In this document: in pieces, positions 1 to 11,739 of the stretch | Numbering within the stretch: the first letter of the stretch is position 1 | Layout of the letters: the number at the start of each line of letters is the position of its first letter | Origin: Hyaloraphidium curvatum | Taxonomy: Eukaryota > Monoblepharomycota > Hyaloraphidiomycetes > Hyaloraphidiales > Hyaloraphidiaceae | NCBI GenBank assembly: GCA_025558095.1 | Contig: JAIVFI010000046.1 | Location: 120,332 to 184,331, forward strand | Reading direction: 5' to 3' | DNA length: 64,000 bases | Program-made: the position numbers and the translations under genes | The notes under the pieces: generated by a model | Told to the model about the DNA's origin: nothing | The model's input: the letters and a program-made list of their open reading frames with translations, nothing else | The model's database searches: none

Positions 1-29
1 GGGAGACACCGTCTTACGCTCCCTCGCAG

Positions 30-1300
30 CACCGGCGGAGCTTCGGGACTTGGTTCAGCTACGGCTTTGGCATTTGCCCGCAACGGAGCCAGCGCAATCG
101 TGCTCACGGACCTGGTGAAGCAGAAGGATCTTGCGCACTCCGTCATCGAGACCCTGAAGAAGGAAGCTGGGAGCTCGCTGAAGACCCTGTTCCTGGAGCA
201 CGACGTGCGGAAGGAGCCCGAATGGATCCGAGTAATGGAGGAGTGCGTTTCCGTCTTCCGACCACATCGAGTGGTGCCTCACCGCATGTTCGCAGGACCC
301 ACAAGGCCATCGGGCCTCTCGACGTTATGCTCACCTCTGCCGGTAAGTCAAACAGGCAGATCTTTCTCTGACATGGCTCATAGCGGTGCTTGACGGCGGT
401 GCTTTGGTTGCGATGCTTTGATTGCGGTGCTGTCATTGCGCAGGCATCTCGGGGAACGGGGACCCGTGGAAGATCGAGGACCTTGACATGAACCGCTATC
501 AGCGCATGATCGACATAAACCTGTCTGGCTCTTCTGCGTTCTCCTCTTGTTCCGTCATCTGACTTATTGCTCTTCAGGACGGGCACGGTGCTCGGCCTCA
601 AGTACGGCATTCGCAGCATGAAGGAGAACAAGGCCAAGGAATCCAAATCCATCATTACGATATCTAGCATTGGTGCGTTTGCTGCGGAAGCTGTGCCCCT
701 TGCTCCTCATTGACTACATTGGTTTGGGGCAGAGGGCATCATTTCCGAGCCTCAGGCTCTGAGCTGTGAGAACGCACTGTGCCCCGTCCATGGCATGTGA
801 CTGATGATGAACGTGGTTGTCAGACGGAGCGTCCAAGGGCGGCGTTAGGATTGCGACGAAGGCTGCTGCTCTTTGTGAGCTGATCTTGAATCTTACCCCG
901 TCACCTTCTCATCTCGTCCCGGACAGACTGTGCCCAGCAGAAGTACAACATTCGAGTTAATTCGGCACACCCCGGCTACATCGCGACCCCGATGTTGGGC
1001 GAGATCTTCGACAGCGTCGACGCGGAAGCCCGCAAGGCTATGGAAGCCAGCGTGGTCGCGCGGCATCCGATCGGCAGGATGGGCGAGCCGAGGGAGATCG
1101 CGGACGGCATCCTGTTCCTTGCGTCTGAGGAGAGCTCCTTCGTGGGTGTCTGCCACTTGAGCTGCCAGACCTTTGGTGACGATCGCTCTTGTCTAGATGA
1201 CGGGATCTGAACTCGTGATTGATGGAGGTGAGGATCCGTGTTGAAGCCGATCGAATCCGATCCGGCTGACGCCGCTTCCGCAGGCTACACGGCGCAATAG
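30..1300 (+). CDS. Short-chain dehydrogenase/reductase (SDR), copy 1, 5' partial
   Basis: Classical NAD(P)-dependent SDR; the substrate is unknown. The first exon lies left of the window, and the visible part starts at an acceptor (cag|c) followed by the nucleotide-binding motif TGGASGLG. Exons I can join without frame breaks: 30-242, 295-342, 444-522, 578-672, 733-765, 824-874, 927-1141, 1197-1227 and 1284-1300. They encode the Rossmann start, SIEG before the catalytic segment, the catalytic YGASK (Tyr split across an intron), the HPGYIATPM segment after it, and the end SELVIDGGYTAQ. The closest relative in the window is the SDR at 13.4-14.7 kb, with the same exon phases but a different intron set. 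The gene is convergent with the acyl-CoA synthetase, with only about 35 bp between the stops. Family assignment is firm; the reaction is not known. Confidence 0.88.
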
Positions 1301-1335
1301 GCTGTCTGGTCTGGTCTAGTCTCTTGTTCGTGGAA

Positions 1336-3700
1336 TCACAGTTTGCTAGCCCCGCGCGCCTTGTCCTTGGCCCGCTGCGCCTCCGTGGCCTCCACTTCGG
1401 CGTACATCTTCGCAAAGTCGGCCGCGAATCGCTGCTTCAGCATCGGCCTCCGATTCTTGATGGTCGGCGTGAGCAGGTTGTTCTCGACGGTGAAAGGATC
1501 CGTGTGCAGCGTGATCGCCTTGCAGCCGCGGTCAGCTCCAACACCACCTCAAACGGACCTCAGAAACCCACCGCAACCTGCTCAAAGAACTGCAGGCCCG
1601 CCTCCGTTCCGATCTTGAGCATGTCGTCGAACACCTCCTTCACCACCCGCGGGTCCTTTGCAAGCTGCTCCTGCGACGTCGACGCCGGGATGCCGATCGA
1701 CTTGGCGAAGGCCGCGATCTGCTCCGGGTCGGGGACGACGACGGCAACCAGCGACGGCTGGTCCCGGTGGCCGTCGACGTAGATCTGCATGACGTATCTG
1801 GCGCGCGCGTGAGTGAGGAACTGGCAAAGAGCCCGCCAGGGAGCGACTTCACCTGCTGCGGATGTAGGTGACCTCGACCTTCTCCGGCACCACGAACTCC
1901 CCCCTCGACAGCTTGAACACGTTCTTGGCCCGGTCGATGACCTTGAGCGTCCCGTCGGGCATGATCTCGCATATGTCCCCCGTCAGCAGCCACCCGTCCG
2001 CGTCCAGCGCCTCGCGCGTCTTTTCCGGCTGCAGGTAGTAGCCCCTGAACACGACGTGCCCGCGGCAGGCGACCTCGCCCTTGGAGCCGATCCAGCGGCC
2101 GTCCCCGCGCACGACGCTGTAGCCCATTTCGGGGCGCGAGAGGAGGCGGAACTCGGACTGCCGGGTGGCGGTGCCGACGTGGCTGCCGTACGGGGTCCAG
2201 ACGTCGCCGAACTTGGTGGCCGTGAACGCCGACGTCTGTGGAACACGGAATCAATGACGCAGAAGAAGGAAGGCCAACAAAACCTACGGTTTCGGTCTGC
2301 CCGAAGCGTTCGAAGAGGTGGATGCCAAACACCACGCGGTGGAACTCGAGGTTGGCCGCCGGTGCCGGAGCCGCACCCGACGCCGAGAACCGGAATCGCC
2401 CGCCCATGTAGGCGCGCATGCCGGCCATGATGCCGAGCGAATCGTCCAGAGCGGGGTCGCGGGGGGGCTTTCCCGTCGTCAGCAGCACGCGGCGCTTGGC
2501 CGCGTACGAGGCCTCGAAGGCGGCCCGACGCTCCGGGGTCGTGAGGAACATCGCCTTGAGCGTCTGCACCAAACGATTGCCGATCCGCGGTACCAAGTAG
2601 CAGATAGTTGGCTTCAGAGCGCGCACGTCGTCGAAGAGGTGAGCAGGATCCCCGGACCAGAGGCCGATGGGAACGCCTCGGCACGTCAGGGCCCAGTAGA
2701 TGCAGCGCTCCGCCTGGTGCGCCAATGGCGAGTAGCTCATGAAGAGGTCCGAGGTGCTCATCTGCTCCGGTCCGGTTGGGCACATTTCGATCCAGACCGC
2801 GCTCTCTGCCAGCATGTTCTTGTGGCTGATCATGGCCCCCTTCGGCAACCCGGTGCTGCCCGAGGTAAAGCAAATGGTCACGATCTCGTCCGGGTGCGTG
2901 GCGGGGGTGACGGGCAGAGGCGTAACCTGCCCGAGAGCGACAAACTCGTCCCAATTCCAGACCTTCTGGACGGCATGATTGCGGCTCATGAAAGCGTCCC
3001 TCTCGCCACCCGTGAGGCGGCCGCTGCCGTCCCTGGCGGGCACCACGACGAGGAATCGGAGGTGCGGCGACTTGAGCGCCTCCACTTTAGCCAGCTGATC
3101 CTTAAGGCAGAAGCAAAGCCGAATCTTGCACAGCGAGAACATGTGCGCGACCCCCTCCGCGTCCGCGTTGGGGAACACCGGAACGCTGACTATGTTGTAG
3201 AACATGGCGGCCAGATCCGCCACGCGCCACTCCACGCAGTTCGGAGCATAAATGGCGATCTTGTCGCCCGTGGCGACTTCGACGGTTTCGTTCCTGCCAT
3301 CCCAGGGCACGCCGGGCACCTGGCCCTCGAGGCCGCACGCGAGCTTCATCGCCGATCCGCAGGCGATGGCCAGGTCGCGGACCTGGCCGAACGACAGCCA
3401 TGTGGAGTACGGGCCCGTCCTGTGCGGAGTCCGCACGCCGAGGCAGGGCTTGTCCGGTCCGTTCTCGCCGTTTGGTCCCGGGAGGCCCTCCCCGCGCTGC
3501 CACAGCTCGTACGACGTGGTAACGCCCGGAGCGGGCTGCCAGCCCAGCGGCGTGGAAAAGTCGCTGTACCACGACGCGGAGCGGAAGGTGCCCGAGGCCT
3601 CGTCCGACGCGGCCAAGTTGTCCACGATCGACTGGAAGCTCGACATGCGGTGCGCGGGGATCAGCGCATCGTGCGGAGGGGTCGAAGAGGCCGCCGCCAT
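1336..3700 (-). CDS. Long-chain fatty acyl-CoA synthetase, peroxisomal (C-terminal SKL)
   Basis: ATP-dependent fatty acyl-CoA ligase of the ANL superfamily: fatty acid + ATP + CoA gives acyl-CoA + AMP + PPi. Start chosen at the Met before AAASSTPPHDALIPAHR; a second Met 18 codons later is also possible. The AMP-binding loop FTSGSTGLPKGAM is near residues 278-290, followed by the FGQTE motif and the GWLLTGDICE and DRAKNVFKLSRGEFV motifs of the C-terminal part. Introns: after FGQTET (donor gtaggt), inside the YIRSRYVMQ stretch (donor gtgaag), and after EQVA (donor gtgggt). All three rejoin in frame. The end is VENNLLTPTIKNRRPMLKQRF, then ARGASKL before TGA. SKL is a canonical PTS1 tripeptide, so the enzyme probably activates fatty acids for peroxisomal beta-oxidation. 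Convergent with the SDR at its 3' side. Confidence 0.93.
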
Positions 3701-3858
3701 CGCGATGAGAACGACGGATCCGGCTGGAGGATGTCCCCGCGTAGTTCGCTTCAACACGGCGAAGAGATTTGTCTTCGGTGCCTCGTCGGGCCGCTTTCGC
3801 CGATCGGCGGGACGCGCCGTGCGGAAGTGATCGAACACCGAACTTGTCCCCCGCGGGC

Positions 3859-5972
3859 ATGGCGCTGACTGACCTCCTCCTCGGCGCCGCCGCGCTCGTG
3901 GCAGGCTTTTACGTTCTCAAATACCTGTTCTAGTGGGTGGAACCGCGGTTCGGCCGCCGCGAGGCCCGCAGAGTAACCCACGTTCAATCCGCGTCTTGGC
4001 CACCGCGACTCCACAGCCGCCTCTTCCTGGACTTTGGCGATGATATCAAGGCGTGTTCATGGTTCGTCTGGCGATGTTCCGGCGGTCACTGACGTCCCTC
4101 ATCCAGACCATCCCCATCATTCCGCTTATAAACTATCCGGAACCCAAGAAGATTCCGATATTCCATCGCGCCGGACTGGAGCGGATGAAGGAATGGGGTG
4201 CGGTCTTCCGGACGGTCAACGTCCTCAAGCCGTGGGACAGGAGTTTCTCGATCGCGGACCCCGTGGGTGCGGTTGCCCGGGACGCCTTGCCGGTCGACCG
4301 ACCAGGGCCTTCTCGCCCAGATGCTGCTCAAGGAAATCTTCGTGGGCAAGGACTGGGAGATGTGGCAACGCGGGAGCTACATCGGGAAGCCCCACTTCCC
4401 CTACACCGAGGGAACTATCAGCGATAAGAGTGGGTCATCGGCCAGAAACAGCGCTGTCCGGACGGGCTGATCACCTCGTGCCTCCCAGACAGCAAGCGGT
4501 GGCGGGACACCCGGGCCATGTTCGATAGGACATTCACGACGGTCTCGGTCCGCAAGTACACGCCGATCCTGCTCAACCTGCGCAACACGTTCCTCGAGGT
4601 CTTGGCCAAGCAGAACGCCGACCACCCCGAGGGATTCGACTTCTTCCCCAGGGCCCACAACTTGACGTTCGACGTGATCACTGTTGGTGCTTTGCTCGCC
4701 AGTTTCGGTCCGCGCTGACATCCCCTGGCAGCGACTCACTTTCGGCGCCGAGGTCAAGGCCCAGACGACCGACGTTGGCCGCGAATATTCGACCCGCTTC
4801 GACCGCTGGCTGTCGAACGCGTCCATCATGTCGCTGCTCATCCTCATGCTCGGCGAGTGGTCGCACTTCCTCATCCCCAAGGCCGTGAAGGAATGGAAGG
4901 AGGACGGGGACATGATGTTCGGTCTGCTCCGCGGCGAGGCCGAGCGGGCGAAGCGGGGCGAGGCGCCGCCCTCCATCCTTGCGGACGCGTACGCGATCTT
5001 CAACTCGGAGAAGATGCCCGAGACGATCGACGAGAAACACCTCCAGGCCGCTTTGGTGAGGCGGGAAGGCGCCCACGATTATTGGGTTCTTGTCCTTACA
5101 GTTCTTTCGTCGCCGCGCAGATGAGCATCCTTTTCGCTGGTTCGTGCTGGGCACGGCTGCCCTTCAAGCTTTACTCACCCGCCATCGCCTTCAGGACACG
5201 ACACGACGGCTGCCCTCCTCTCCTTCGCCGTGTACGAGCTCTCGCGGCGCCCGGATCTGCAGCGCGCCATCCGCGCCGAGGTCCTCGAGGCCGCCGGCGA
5301 GGGCGAGCTGTCGAACCTCGAGGTGCTGGAGAAGTGCAAGGTCCTCAACGCGTGCATCAAGGAGACCCTGCGCCGCTACCCGGCAGCGCCCCACGGCGGC
5401 GGGAGGGTGATGGACGAGGACTTTGAGTTCCGCTACACCGACGTTTATGGGCAGAACCGCAGGATCAGATTCATGAAGGGCGACAGGGTGAACCCGTTGG
5501 TGACTGCCGGCGTTGGAGACCAAACTATCAGCTGAACATTCCATGCCAGCTACATCTATGGGGCGCAGAACTACGCCGATTTCTGGGGCAAGAACCCCGA
5601 CGAGTGGTATCCCGAGCGTTTCTACACGGAAGCAAACGGCGATTCGAAGAACCTGTGGGCCTACGGTGGGCTTTCCGGTCGCCCCCGCTGCCAAGCGAGC
5701 TGCTCTGACATCGGAATCCGACCAAACAGCTCCATTCGGCAACGGGGCCCGCCGTTGCCTCGGCGAGCGGCTTGCCCTTGGGGAGGCGAGGCTCGTGCTC
5801 GCGTCCATGATCCGGAAGTGGGATATCGAGCACGTGCCGGGAACGCCGTTCAGCGAGAGTGAGTTGGTGTTCTCCGGCAGGCTGCCCACCGTCTGACGGG
5901 AATACAGTCTACGCTGGCACGATCAAGCCGAACAAGGTGATGATCCGGTTGAAGGAGGTAAAGGAGATGTAG
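3859..5972 (+). pseudogene. Cytochrome P450 with several frame interruptions
   Basis: Membrane-anchored haem-thiolate monooxygenase. The N-terminal anchor MALTDLLLGAAALVAGFYVL begins at 3859. Later landmarks are a helix-C motif (KRWRDTR), the I-helix stretch with HDTTAALLSFAVYEL, the K-helix CIKETLRRYP, the PERF motif and the haem loop FGNGARRCLG near 5732-5761. Some joints are clean introns (ITR at 4682-4729; WAY-APFG near 5660-5725). Others need one-base shifts or non-canonical splice sites: after the anchor (TTC TAG TGG), near 4300, near 4430, just before HDTT, before YIYGAQN near 5545, and near 5890, where the stop TGA is followed by a P450-like tail (AGTIKPNKVMIRLKEV). All functional motifs survive, so it is either a recent pseudogene or a gene with indel errors. 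Substrate unknown. Confidence 0.6.
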
Positions 5973-6104
5973 TGTGCAGAACCGCCAATGATGATTCATG
6001 TCCTCCGATAGCTTCACAGTCGTGAGAGCGCCGTCACGTCCTCTGCAGTCGTGGGGCGCCTCCGCGGTGTCACCACTATTACGCTCTCTATTCAACGGCC
6101 ACGT

Positions 6105-6589
6105 TTCGGCACGACGACCTCCTGCCCGCGCTCCTGCCGGAGCTCTTGGCGAACGTAGCTGCGTTCCTCCCGGACGCTGACGCGGCGCACCTGGTGCGAA
6201 CGTCGCGAGCCACGGCTTCTGCGCTGTGCGGCACGCTGCACGCCCGCCTCGCCAAACGGCACGCGAAGAACGCCCGCACGCTCAAAGTCCTGGAAGAGGC
6301 AGTCACGGAGAAGCAGATGCAGGGTTTCGATCTGGTCTGGTATGCGCGGAGCTCGTCGAGTCTCCACACGGTGGTCGCGGAGCGGGAGAAAGTGCGCGCG
6401 CGGTGGCCGAACCAGGTTCGGGAGCTCCACGGGGAATCGTCAGACTGGCATCACGGATTCAACTCGGGGCAGCTGGCCATGGCAAGACTCGTGAGCGGGA
6501 TTCTCTGGGCCGCACGAGAAGAGGACGAACACACAAGTCAGTTCCTCGTCGAGACGGCAATCCAAGAGTACCCCGAGCTCAGCAGCTGA
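6105..6589 (+). CDS. Small F-box-like hypothetical protein, start unresolved
   Basis: An open frame of about 160 codons ends at TGA 6587-6589. It opens with a leucine-rich stretch (LLPALLPELLANVAAFLPDADAAHL) that resembles the first helices of an F-box, and continues as a charged helical protein ending QEYPELSS. No in-frame ATG precedes the F-box-like part before a stop. The start would have to be in an upstream exon, for example from ATG 5998 spliced near 6050, but I could not prove a splice. If it is an F-box protein it would serve as an SCF ubiquitin-ligase adaptor. The resemblance is weak and the substrate-binding part is short. Confidence 0.4.
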
Positions 6590-6700
6590 GAACTGCCGTA
6601 GACGCTTTTCTGTCTTTTCGTGTTCGTGTACAAAGGGACAGCACGTCGTCCCGCCCTCCAAAGGCGGAAGTGCAGCTCCGGCCGGCATACAACTTAACCG

Positions 6701-9441
6701 TCACTCGTCCTCATCTTCCTCCTCTTTCATGACCTTCTCACGAATGTCGTCATCGTCCACGACCTGCCCGTTCGCCATTGTCTCCTTGAGCATGGCACGA
6801 ACAGTGCCGGGCTTGATCTCGGCCATTGGATCCTCCTCAATGACGTCCATGGTCTCCAGGAGCAGGTTGTGAATGATCTCCTCGAGGGTTGCTCGTCGGC
6901 TGGGAAACGTCGCCATGACCGGCGGGAAACCCTTCATGGCGCGCACGAGGTTGCGGAAAGGCATGACGGTGGCCTTGGTGACGCCCCTGGTTACGGCCGC
7001 TCCGAGAGACACAACTGCATCGCCGGCCTTCGAGAGCATTTTCACAGGCAGCTTCGTGCTGCTTGCTCCCCAGCCAGCGAGGGCGTGAAGCCATCCTTCG
7101 ACCATTTCCGCCGCGTTCGCCGTTTTGCCGCCAGCCCCTTGCAGCAAAGCGGCCCACGCAGCGCCCTCGGCCTTGGAAAGCCTCTTGATGGTCGCCGCAA
7201 TGCCCTCGTCCGTGAGCGGCATCAGGTCGAAGTTGCAGTTGCGCGTTACTTTGAACGTGATCCGTTGCTCCTTGGCATCCTTGAACAGCTTATCCCAGAC
7301 GTGCGTGTCCAGTCCTTCCCCAACCTCTTCTTCGATAGCCTCCTGCGCATCCTCATCAAGATCTTCGAGTGCCTTCTTCCCCGTATCGACCGTGGTTTTG
7401 GCGGCCGTCTCCGCGGCCAAAATGGCCTTTTTGAGCAGCGAAGCCTCGGCGGGCTTGGCAGCGTCGCCCCCAGCGTGGAGGTAATTGGTCTTGACGCTGG
7501 CCCAAGCCCCGGCGAGTGCAGAGCCGATCTTGTCGGTAATCCCGGTGATGTCGGCAAAGACGAAGACGGCCTGCGCGTAAAGGGTCAGCGAAATGCAGTG
7601 CGGCGTTGTTGACGGAACTGGTAACCAACAGAGAACATGCTCTTGTAGACTTCAACCCGATCGATCCCCACGTCGAAGTAGGCGCACACCTTGAGCTCGC
7701 TCAGCAGGAACGACTTGGTGGACGGCTGGATGTCCTTGGCAGAAGCGATCTCCTTGCGGAGCTTATCGACGTGGAAAGGCAGGGCCGGATACGAAAGCGT
7801 CGCGAGCTTCATGAACTCGCTCATGGTCCCGGTGATGTGGAAGTCGCTGTCGCTGACGTCAATCCCCTCCTCCACCAACTTCTGCATGGAGGGTCCGTTT
7901 GGGTCGCTCAGAGCCCTCGTCGGGACCTCCCGAACTGGCCGGATCCCGAGTCCAAAGTCGCCGTAGTCGTACTTGACGGACTGGAACTCAACGTTGCGGC
8001 TCACAATCGGCGGACAATAGGTGAATCCGATCTGGCACCGTTCGCCGTCCTTGGGGCCAAAGCACTGCACGATGTCCTCCACCATGCCTGAAAGGAAGGG
8101 CCGGCGACGAGAAATGAGCAGCTGAAGCTTGGGCGAAGACAGGCCGGCGTTTCCCGGCCGAGCAGGAGGGATCGGGCACGACACCTGGATGTCTGCGAAC
8201 CAGCAACGTTAAGCAGACGACATGCGAAGCCGGTTCCGGAAGGGTACCGCTCAGGATCGGATCGCCGTTCTTGTTCCAAGAAGTCAGGAGACGATTGGCC
8301 TGATCGGCCTTGTTCGGGATGTGGTGGGAGCACCACGTGGGCTCCTTGGCATCAGGATGCTGTGGATGCGGCCGTGTTTGCCCTTGCCTTCGACGGGCGT
8401 CGGATGGCGAGACGTACCACCGCCATGAACACGAGCTCCTCTTCGATATCGTCAATGGATTGCTCGATGGCGGCGAGGGTGCTGGTCGCCAGCTTGCCCT
8501 TGCTCTCGACGAGGAAGTCCACGCCGCCGGCGCTGATGAACTGCTTGGCTGGAAGAGGGTGACCGTCGGCCCCTGTTCTTGCCGAGGGCTCATGCCTTTA
8601 AAGGAGGATAAGGTGAGCTTCTGGTCAAACGCGGAACAGCAACTCCGTACCAGAACGAAAGCGTGATCTTCAGGATGTTCTCCGGGCTCGATTCGCGGGG
8701 GAAACAGTTCTTGCTTGTGCCCATGAATGAGGCCGGCGGGGGCCTCTCGAAGGAATCGATCCTGAACACCGTGCGGGCAAGGATCATCCGCGCGAGGATA
8801 GTGGCGTCCGGGCCACCGATGGCCCTCGCTAGGCCCGCAAACGCGGGCTGGCCGGGGAACGAGCCCGGGACTTTCTTCCAGTGGAACTTGGCCTTGAGCT
8901 CCGGGTCCTTCTCGACCTTGGCCAGCGCGGCGAGCGCCTTCTTATGCATCGCGCGGACCTTGCCGACGGCGGCATCCTCGGCCCGCCGCTCCTTCAGGAA
9001 CAGGTCGAATATACCCATGGGAGGGCCCGTCTCGACCAGTCTGTCCTGCTTGGTGGGCTCGACGAATCCGCCCGCGTTGGACATGTACGCCTCTGTGCCG
9101 AGCGAATCAGAGCGGTCCGCGGCAGCTCTTCACGGGTACCCACCGATCGGATCCGAAATTGCATTGCCGGGTGCCTTCTTCTTGGTGTTTCCAATCGTCC
9201 CCTTGCCCTTTGCGCCACCCTTTGCCTTCTGCGCGCGGGGAAACACGTGTAGCTCGCCTTCCGGCGCATCCGAATCGACCACCGGTGTCACGTCGGCAGC
9301 AGCAAGAGGCGGATCCGGTACAACGGGGGCGGCGATGGCCGCCATCGCGGAGCAGAGGAGGAGGAGGAGGAGCGCCGCGCCGCTGGCCGACAGCGCTGCA
9401 TTCCGAGCCCTTGCGGACGCTGCGCCCCGGCGGCTCCGCAT
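6701..9441 (-). CDS. Unrecognised multi-exon protein with N-terminal signal peptide
   Basis: No family recognised. The chosen Met (9439-9441) starts a signal-peptide-like N-terminus: Arg-rich, then SGAALLLLLLCSAMAAIAAP. A Lys/Gly-rich linker (KAKGGAKGKGTIGNTKKK) follows. Intron 1 (donor gtgggt, about 9083-9137) rejoins SDPI to EAYMSNAGGFVEP in frame, and the intron in SMFS|AVFVFADITG (about 7565-7620) is also clean. The exons between 8000 and 8660 are less certain; ISAGGVDFLVESKGKLATS and KEPTWCSHHIPNKADQANRL look like real coding pieces. The C-terminal third is alpha-helical and ends in the acidic tail MKEEEDEDE. Total length is probably 700-750 residues. It may be secreted or enter the secretory pathway. 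It might be two genes if the middle joints are wrong. Confidence 0.55.
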
Positions 9442-9917
9442 TATCGTCGACGCGGACGATTCCGCGGCCTGACGGGCTGTCCGCTGTCCGGGATCCGGCG
9501 CGAAGCCGAGGTGACTCGGGTGACGTTGCTGGACCCAGAATCGAGGCACCGCGCGCAATCCCCGGGCGACAAGTGACGCTACATTCACCCTTCTCTTCCA
9601 AGCCCTCGTACCCAACATTGTGAAAGCTACTGCGTGAGCCTTCGATTTGGAATCTTTGCAAGCCTGGATGAAGATGGGGCGAGGTCGTTACTTCGTTCGT
9701 GACGGCCGAAGCCAGTGCACTCGCCAGATGAGGCGCCTTGGTCCATAAAGGCAAGCTGTAAAGTGCATCGTAGCTCTAGAAGGATTTCAGTGCCGTAAAG
9801 AACTGGAAGCGACTTGCCAGGACGCATGCGTACGCGTTTGTTACGGAGTTATCCTCAGACCCGACCAGAGCCCCAGCGATCGAGTTGATTCCAACTTCCG
9901 AACGCAAAACTGCAACC
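9442..9917. other. Intergenic region between divergent genes
   Basis: About 475 bp separate the start of the signal-peptide gene on the minus strand from the first seven-TM gene on the plus strand. No ORF with conserved features is visible; it presumably holds both promoters. I see no clear TATA box. Confidence 0.5.
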
Positions 9918-11447
9918 ATGTCCACCGCTCAGACCATCGAAATCCCGCCCGTGAGCGAGAAAGATGCCGACTTCCAGCCCGAGGAGTGGCTGGCTCTATT
10001 CCCCGCCCCATCTCCCCCTGTGCCGACCTTTGGCGACGAGCCGCAGAGCGCGTGCCCCGACGACGCGGCGCGCGCGGCGGACCCGCTGACGCCCGACGGT
10101 ATCCTGCGCGACTTTACCGGAATGGCGAGTGCCGCGGCGTGGCCCGCGTTGCGCGTGTGCGCCGCGCTGCCTCCTTGGATCCTTCCCACCGGTTTGGCCG
10201 TCTGCGGTGCTGCGAGCGTGGCACTCCTCGGGGTCTCTATCACGTTTGCTGGGGACCAGTTTGAGGCCGAGGATTATGCCCTGGGGATCGTTGGGGTGGC
10301 CTTTTTCTTCGGATGGGGCGCGGTCACCTTTGCTCTGGCCTCGGGGGGGCCTAGGAAGCAACATCCTCCGCAACGGTGTGCTCGATTTCTCGCCTCCGGC
10401 CGCCCTTTGCCGGTGGCTGCCGCTCGTTCGTCCGCGCAAAGCCCCGGATACCCTTTCCGCCTCGCCTGTCGTGCGGCACGTTCCGGGCGACATCTCGTGC
10501 CGGTGTGGGTCCTGCTGTCGCTGGGCCGGGCGCGGGTCGTGGCTCCTTTCCTTCCTTGATTTTGCCGTCAACACGGCCATCGCCTGGACTGCCTTCTTCT
10601 TCATCGGCTACACGCCCGTCGTGAGCTACCGCTCGTCCCTCTGGTCGACGTGGTACGGCATCCTCCTCGGGACCATCTGGGCCGCCTTGTTCCCCTTCTA
10701 CGCCATCCTCGCCTACGTCCGTGTCCTGCACATCGACAACGTGGCGCGCGCGGCGCTCGAGCGGCGGCTGCACTGCCGCGCGGTGGACATCGCCATGGGC
10801 GACCTGCTGGGCCGGTTCCGCCGCGCCGCAGCGGCAGGCGATCCCCCGCCGCGGACGGACTCGTGGCTGTACGTCAGGCTGCACTACCGGTTCGCCGCTC
10901 TGTGCCGGTTCAGGCGGCAGCAGGACTCCGTCGTCATCTCGCGTCTGTACGGCCTGATCTTCGTGCCGGGTCACGTCCTCTTCATTGCACTCTTCGTCGT
11001 GGGTGTTGCTGCTCGTTCGAGCGACGGATCTGGAGCTGACACATGCGTCCCGCGCAGGCCGTCGGACGCTGCATCGCGGCCTGGCAGCTGGCCCTCGTCG
11101 CCCACGCCGCCCTGTACTTCACCGTCAACGCCGTCGATCTCGCCTCGCGGAACCAGCTGATCGATGCCGTCGCTGCGGTGTACCGCGACGCCCAACGCGA
11201 ACTCCGCGCGCTCGCCCTGCGTGCGGGCCCGGGACCCCTGGCCGCCGAGCTGGAGCTGCACGACCGCGCGGTGGCGTCTTTCCTGGATGTGGCACACTAC
11301 CGCGCCCGCCTGTTCGGGTTCGTGGTCTCTTTCGGGACCGTGAGGACCATGCTCGTCACTGGGCTGACGGTCGCGGTGGCGCTGTGGAGCGTGCTGCGCG
11401 CGTTCGGCGTGACGGCGACGCTCGAGAGCTTCTGCCCTGCGGCATGA
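9918..11447 (+). CDS. Seven-TM membrane protein, paralogue A, with a G7-tract frameshift
   Basis: Unrecognised membrane protein. ATG 9918 opens a hydrophilic N-terminus containing KDADFQPEEWLALFPAPSPP, nearly identical to the paralogue at 26.8-28.3 kb. Hydrophobic segments match those of the paralogue, which has seven predicted TM helices. The reading frame breaks at a run of seven G (10343-10349): dropping one G restores the paralogue frame (GSNILRNGVLDF...). The final intron (10999-11057, donor gtgggt) joins LFIALFV to AVGRCIAAWQLA, and the last exon ends ATLESFCPAA. A conserved CRWxxxxR stretch and a Cys-rich loop (CRCGSCCRW) lie between TM2 and TM3. Function unknown; a receptor or transporter is possible but unsupported. 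The frameshift may be a homopolymer sequencing error or real inactivation. Confidence 0.7.
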
Positions 11448-11739
11448 TGTTGAGGGCAGAGTTGGGACAGTGTTCAAACCTCAATGGATATCAGGAGCCT
11501 TGACTTGAATCTTCGTGGTGGGACGAAGCGACTAGGAGACCGTGAAGTGGGACCTCAAGGCGGGCATGGGCCGTAGTCTCGGCGAAGAAGAGAGCATTCT
11601 AGTCGGAAAGAATATTGCAAATGTCCCCTTGCTTGGCAAACCTGGGAACCTGGGCCCCTCACATATGCTTCGGCGGGTCTATCGACCTCGCCACCGGCCG
11701 GCCCGTAAACAAAGATCCCTCGCTCTGACTCCTCCCGAA

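Noticed and set aside
2318-3868. 516-codon plus-strand ORF
   Set aside because: It is fully antisense to the acyl-CoA synthetase and has no recognisable motifs; long open antisense frames are expected at this GC content.
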